A DNA stretch of 64,000 bases from JANQIO01 sp965229625 (lineage in GTDB: Bacteria; Pseudomonadota; Gammaproteobacteria; Pseudomonadales; Halieaceae). The stretch is from the NCBI GenBank assembly GCA_965229625.1, contig CBDDJJ010000001.1, positions 1,550,001 through 1,614,000 on the forward strand, given 5' to 3'. Shown piece after piece: positions 60,455 to 64,000 of the stretch (the stretch's first letter is position 1; every line of letters begins with the position of its first letter). The translations under genes and the position numbers were made by a program. The notes under the pieces are model-generated. The model worked only from the letters and a program-made list of their open reading frames with translations, searched no databases and had not been told where the DNA came from.

Positions 60455-61534
60455 ATGGGTTTGAAAGTCGCAGTGTGGGGAACCGGCAACGTGGGTCGGC
60501 CGGCCATTCGTGCAGTACAGGCCAACCAGCAGTTGCAGCTGGCAGCCGTGATTGTCTCCAACGTGGACAAGGTCGGTCGTGATGCGGGCGTGCTGGCGGG
60601 CATCGATCCCATCGGTGTCAGTGCCACCGACGACTGGCAGGCGGTCCTGGCAGAAAAGCCCGACGCGCTGGTCTATGTCGCTACCGCAGATATCCGCCCC
60701 GAAGAGGCCCAGCGTGAACTGCTGGCCTGCCTGAGCGCTGGCATCAACGTGGTGGCAACCGGTTTCTACGCCTTCCTGCATCCGGGTAGTGCTGCCGCCG
60801 AAGTGCTGGCGCCGGTGGAAGCCGCCTGCCGCGAAGGCGGCAGTTCGCTGTTTGTCTCCGGTATCGACCCGGGCTGGGCCATGGACATGCTGCCGGCGAT
60901 TCTCAGCGGCGCGGTGGCCGACATTCGTGAGATTCGCGCGCGCGAGATATTCAACTATGCCCTCTACGACCAGCCCCAGGTCGTGCGTGAGGTCATCGGC
61001 TTTGGTGGCAGCATGGAGCAACTGCCCATCATGCTGCACGACTTCGCGATCGAAATGGTCTGGGGCCCGATGCTGCGCCTGGTAGGTGACGCACTCGGCA
61101 AGCCGGTGGAGCAGATCGAGATCGTGGTCGAGCGCCGGCCCCTGGAGAGAGATGTCGACGTGCCTGGCATGGGCCTGTTTGAAGCCGGCACCCAGGGCGC
61201 CTTTCGATTCGAGGCTCGCGGCATCAACGAGGGTATTGCTCGCTACGTTGTCGAACATGTAACGCGCATTGACGATGGCTGCGCCACTGACTGGCCCTAC
61301 CCGCCGGAAGGCCGGGGCTGTCACCAGGTCATTATCAGCGGTACGCCGACACTCAAGGTGAGCCTGCACGCCGAGGATGACTGCGAGCCCGGTGCTGCCG
61401 GTGGCGGCAATGCCACCGCCGCCAGCTGGGTGGTTAACGCGATTCCCGCTGTCTGTGCGTCAGAGCCCGGGATCGTCACAGTACTGGACCTGCCGCGGAT
61501 CAGCGGCGCCGCCCAACTGGTGACCGCGAGCTAG
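60455..61534 (+). CDS. dihydrodipicolinate reductase-like NAD(P)-dependent dehydrogenase
   Basis: A 359 aa Rossmann-fold oxidoreductase. WGTGNVGRPAIRAV near 8-21 is the dinucleotide-binding loop; DALVYVAT near 70-77 and NVVATGFYAFLHP near 97-109 follow as in DapB-like and amine dehydrogenase-like proteins. A VSGIDPGWAMDMLP stretch near 132-145 is typical of the NAD(P)H-dependent amine dehydrogenase-like subgroup. Not dapB itself, which is smaller and has the HHxxKxD motif. Substrate unknown. Convergent, 4 bp overlap, with the ABM gene. Confidence 0.85.
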   Translation: MGLKVAVWGTGNVGRPAIRAVQANQQLQLAAVIVSNVDKVGRDAGVLAGIDPIGVSATDDWQAVLAEKPDALVYVATADIRPEEAQRELLACLSAGINVVATGFYAFLHPGSAAAEVLAPVEAACREGGSSLFVSGIDPGWAMDMLPAILSGAVADIREIRAREIFNYALYDQPQVVREVIGFGGSMEQLPIMLHDFAIEMVWGPMLRLVGDALGKPVEQIEIVVERRPLERDVDVPGMGLFEAGTQGAFRFEARGINEGIARYVVEHVTRIDDGCATDWPYPPEGRGCHQVIISGTPTLKVSLHAEDDCEPGAAGGGNATAASWVVNAIPAVCASEPGIVTVLDLPRISGAAQLVTAS

Positions 61535-61839
61535 CCGCCAGGCATGGGCACCGGTGCGCCCAGTTCGAAAGCCTGTACCTCCATGGAGAGAATTTCGGCG
61601 CTGCCCATGGCGGCACCAAATACACCCATGTGCGGCATGGTGAAGTGCTTGTTGAGATCCTCTGCGCTGTCCCACAGCTCGGTGATACGCACCAGCGTCG
61701 GGTCACTGATATCGGTAGAGAACGCGTAACGCTGGCAACCCGGTTCCTTGCGACTTTCGGTTTCCATGGTAGCGATAGCCTCGCGCAGCGCCTCGACTGC
61801 GCCCTCACCTACCCGTACTTCGGCAATAACCACGATCAT
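61531..61839 (-). CDS. ABM-domain quinol monooxygenase-like protein
   Basis: A 102 aa ferredoxin-like alpha+beta barrel protein of the antibiotic biosynthesis monooxygenase family (YgiN-type). Strand IVVIAEVRVGEG, then the helix, CQRYAFSTDISDP near 34-46 and ITELWDSAEDLNKHFTMPHM near 53-72 give the usual Trp/His pattern. It may oxidise quinols or a small ligand without a cofactor. It lies 34 bp from the alcohol dehydrogenase gene on the same strand and is probably co-transcribed behind it. Confidence 0.88.
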   Translation of the reverse strand: MIVVIAEVRVGEGAVEALREAIATMETESRKEPGCQRYAFSTDISDPTLVRITELWDSAEDLNKHFTMPHMGVFGAAMGSAEILSMEVQAFELGAPVPMPGG

Positions 61840-61873
61840 GAATTCTCTCCCTGTGTTGGTGTCAGTGGCGACA

Positions 61874-62809
61874 TCAGGCCACGTCGAATACTACCTTGAT
61901 GGCACCCGCCGATCGGTCGCGGGCAGTGGTAAAGGCCTCGGTCACCGCATCCAGTGGAAAGCGGTGCGTCACCAGCGCATCGGCGATCGCCGGGCTGGCG
62001 TGCAGCAGCCTGCCGGCCTCCTCGAAATTGCGGTGCGGACTCTTGCAGACATACGTGTTGGAGGGCAGCAGCTCGATCTCCTTGAGGCAGAACAGCCCGT
62101 CGAGGGCGGTCGGCTCCCAGAAGCTACCCACCAGGCCGATACGACCCATCGGTCGCAAACGCTGGACCGCTTCTCGAAGGCTGCCCTCGGTACCCACTGC
62201 GTCGATCACCACGTCATAGCCATCGCCCACTTCCAATGCGGCGCCGAGAGCCGCTGCGGCGGCCCGCTGGTGTTCATAGCGCACCGAGATATCACAGGCC
62301 AGGCCACGTCCGGCCAGCCCGGCCACGACCGCCAGCCCCACCGGGCCGCCGCCAATCACCAGTATCCGCTCACCCTGCCTAACCCGCGCCCGATCTAGCC
62401 CGTGTAGTGCTACCGCCAGTGGCTCCACCAGCGACGCCAGGCTGACATCGAGCCCCGTTGGAAGGGGCACCAGGTTGGCCGCCGGCACCCTGACCTGTTC
62501 CGCCATACCGCCATCGCGGACCAGACCCAGCAAGTTGAAACCCTCCACGCAGTGACTGTTGTAGCCCTCGCCACAGGCCGTACAGCGGCCACAACCCAGC
62601 GTCGGCTCCACCGCCACCGCGGTACCGTCCGGTGCGAAGCCGGCAAACTCGTGGCCCGGAATGCGCTGATCCAGCAACCCGAGGTCCAGCATGTGCAGGT
62701 CGGAGCCACAAATGGAGGAAGCGACGATATCAACCAGTACCCCGTCGCCGTCGGGCACGGGGGCATCCACCAGACCGGGCTTGCCGTCGACGACGCGAAT
62801 GGCTTTCAT
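61874..62809 (-). CDS. zinc-dependent alcohol dehydrogenase-like protein
   Basis: A 311 aa medium-chain dehydrogenase. Catalytic zinc ligands are Cys34 (SSICGSDLH) and the His-Glu pair in IPGHEFAGF near 49-57; the structural zinc is CGRCTACGEGYNSHC near 73-87. The Rossmann loop is VIGGGPVGLAVVAGL near 150-164. It oxidises an alcohol or polyol with NAD(P). The ATG at 62809 is used; a longer frame to 62944 gives no family sequence. Confidence 0.9.
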   Translation of the reverse strand: MKAIRVVDGKPGLVDAPVPDGDGVLVDIVASSICGSDLHMLDLGLLDQRIPGHEFAGFAPDGTAVAVEPTLGCGRCTACGEGYNSHCVEGFNLLGLVRDGGMAEQVRVPAANLVPLPTGLDVSLASLVEPLAVALHGLDRARVRQGERILVIGGGPVGLAVVAGLAGRGLACDISVRYEHQRAAAAALGAALEVGDGYDVVIDAVGTEGSLREAVQRLRPMGRIGLVGSFWEPTALDGLFCLKEIELLPSNTYVCKSPHRNFEEAGRLLHASPAIADALVTHRFPLDAVTEAFTTARDRSAGAIKVVFDVA

Positions 62810-62901
62810 TGGCGGGCGCAAAGGGAGAGGATTTGCATGGCTGCCAACATACGGCAGGCTCTGGGGGAATACAACGGAACGGCTGCGATGCGCCGGCCTG
62901 G

Positions 62902-62934
62902 CAAAGGAAAGGCGCCGACCGGCCGGCCGGCGCC
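62902..62934 (-). terminator. terminator of the pyrophosphatase gene
   Basis: GGCGCCG (62911-62917) pairs with CGGCGCC (62928-62934); on the minus strand it is followed by TTTCCTTTG. Lies 12 bp past the ppa stop codon. Confidence 0.75.
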
Positions 62935-62946
62935 AGAGGCACAAGC

Positions 62947-63591
62947 CTACTTGCGAGCTTCCGCGTGAAGCTCTTCGAAGTTCGCCCAGTAGTCTTTCTC
63001 GGCTGCCGCGATAACCTTCAAGGCTTCTTCGCGGTCGTAGACGAAATCGACCTTGATATCGAGCTCCTTGCCCGGCTCCATTTTGTAGGTCATGAAGTAG
63101 TGCTGCAGGCGCTCGATCTTGATCGGCGGCAGGTCACCGATATCGCGAACGTCGCCCCAGATGTTGTCGTTCTCAAGCACCGCAATAATCTTGTCGTCGG
63201 CTTCGCCGCCGTCAATCATCTGGATGCCGCCGACTACCCGGGCATTCAGGAGGATGTCGCCGCGGGTGATGTGGCGCTCTGAGTACACGCAGATATCCAG
63301 CGGGTCCTGGTCAGCCACGTCGACGTCGGGACAGCGCTTGGCCACTTCCACGTCGCAGTATGTGCGCGGGATGAAACCGTACAGGGCCGGCGGGCTCGAA
63401 GTTGTGCGCTGGGGTCGGTCGACCATCATGAAGCCGGAGTTCTTGTCGAGCTCGTACTTCACGGTGTCAGCCGGGGTCATTTCCACGAAAACCTGTACCA
63501 CGTCTTCAGGGGCATCATCGCGGCGAGCACGGAGACCGTGCCACGGGTGGCGACGCCAGCGATTGAAATTGCGATTGCTGTACATACTCAC
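62947..63591 (-). CDS. ppa: inorganic pyrophosphatase (family I)
   Basis: Hydrolyses pyrophosphate to phosphate and so drives biosynthesis. At 214 aa it is slightly longer than the E. coli enzyme. Active-site features: VKYELDKNSGFMMVDR near 44-59, with substrate-binding Lys and Glu; YGFIPRTYC near 71-79; and the metal-binding DQDPLDICVY near 93-102, followed by a further Asp in IMDGGEADDKI-like QMIDGGEADDKI near 123-134. Its terminator follows directly. Cytosolic housekeeping enzyme. Confidence 0.95.
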   Translation of the reverse strand: MSMYSNRNFNRWRRHPWHGLRARRDDAPEDVVQVFVEMTPADTVKYELDKNSGFMMVDRPQRTTSSPPALYGFIPRTYCDVEVAKRCPDVDVADQDPLDICVYSERHITRGDILLNARVVGGIQMIDGGEADDKIIAVLENDNIWGDVRDIGDLPPIKIERLQHYFMTYKMEPGKELDIKVDFVYDREEALKVIAAAEKDYWANFEELHAEARK

Positions 63592-63702
63592 TCCAGGAGG
63601 GAATTTTCAGGCGCGCGCATTGTAAGGGAATCAATCCTGAAAATCTCGCCCGGGAGCCGCAGGTAGGCCGTGAATCGTGCGCAGCGGTGAGCTTCGGGCG
63701 GG

Positions 63703-64000
63703 TTAGTCGAAAGCCCTCGACGCCACGTAGCTCACCCCCATGATGATCACCAAGGCCAGAAACAGGTTCTCCAGCAGGCTATTGCCGAGTGACAGCTTGT
63801 ACTCACGCACTTCGGCGGCAATGCCTTCCCACTCCTCGTCAAAGACGGGCTGGGCCACGGGGTGGGATTCATCGGCCAGCAGGCAGCATGCATCGTCGAA
63901 CTGCCGGTCAAAGACCACGTAGAGGTGGCAGGGGATGGCGCCGACATGTGCCACTTCCTCCAGGTGCACCGGGATGCCACGCGCGCGCAGCAGCGCCGCC
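63703..64000 (-). CDS. DUF2007-like protein, 5' end cut by window
   Basis: The frame stays open from the stop at 63703 to the window edge, so the start lies beyond 64000. The visible 98 residues begin AALLRARGIPVHLEEVAHVG, as in the DUF2007 'putative signal transducing protein' family, whose N-terminal domain is a small ferredoxin-like fold. The C-terminus has one membrane helix (LENLFLALVIIMGVSYVAS). A GTG at 63969 would cut the domain in half and is not used. Role unknown. Confidence 0.75.
   Translation of the reverse strand, partial: AALLRARGIPVHLEEVAHVGAIPCHLYVVFDRQFDDACCLLADESHPVAQPVFDEEWEGIAAEVREYKLSLGNSLLENLFLALVIIMGVSYVASRAFD

Overview
The window is a continuous stretch of a high-GC chromosome with dense coding on both strands, many stop/start overlaps (ATGA, GTGA, TGATG) and strong Shine-Dalgarno signals. 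Gene content points to a marine, aerobic gammaproteobacterium of the Halieaceae/Cellvibrionales type. That placement is an inference from the Lol-like export module, LpxH-like and OlsF-like lipid genes, egtB/egtD, the glucosylglycerate genes, TauD and penicillin-acylase families, and many small uncharacterised envelope proteins. No rRNA, tRNA, CRISPR array, prophage or intact transposase was seen.

Layout. 1-4.3 kb: a TetR repressor, small secreted proteins, a Pmp3-type membrane peptide, a GST, and a GIY-YIG nuclease gene bracketed by inverted copies of a short palindrome. 4.3-13.2 kb (minus strand): an acyltransferase, an exported M20 amidohydrolase, then a LolA-like protein, two FtsX-type permeases, a LolD-like ATPase and an outer-membrane protein that seems to start at ATT, and a two-gene unknown pair. 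13.2-19.5 kb: GlpQ, an odd amidohydrolase plus GST, LipA, a TauD-type dioxygenase and an exported M19 dipeptidase. 19.5-20.06 kb is non-coding and holds twelve degenerate 22-23 bp tandem repeats. 20.06-24.4 kb is an ergothioneine operon (EgtD, EgtB) joined to an SBP-permease fusion and its ATPase. 24.5-25.05 kb is a two-gene small-protein operon under a perfect Fur box. 25.18-25.44 kb is a 267 bp non-coding element with 31 bp terminal inverted repeats and internal hairpins; it forms the leader of a small SutA-like gene.

25.7-33 kb carries an OlsF-like bifunctional acyltransferase, an LpxH-like phosphoesterase, and a compatible-solute cluster for making and recycling glucosylglycerate (GpgS, GpgP-like phosphatase, glucosylglycerate phosphorylase, glycerate kinase). 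33-43 kb has a DUF3833 lipoprotein, a PPOX protein, a HAD-PlsC fusion, a divergent MerR-like regulator and sigma-70 factor (each followed by a 14 bp tandem repeat), and two tandem TolB_N/TPR membrane proteins.

43-48 kb: an exported methyltransferase, then a TetR repressor with two operators controlling a GST-cupin-enoyl-CoA hydratase run, and a CPA2 antiporter. 48.2-57 kb looks like one catabolic regulon: MFS transporter, PLP-dependent decarboxylase/lyase, TetR repressor, DSD1-like PLP protein, penicillin-acylase-family amidase and both parts of aconitase X. The same palindrome, ATTGTACA-N2-TGTACAAT, sits in both promoter regions. 57-64 kb: small exported or membrane proteins, an exported gluzincin-like peptidase, oxidoreductases, inorganic pyrophosphatase and a DUF2007-like gene cut by the window end.
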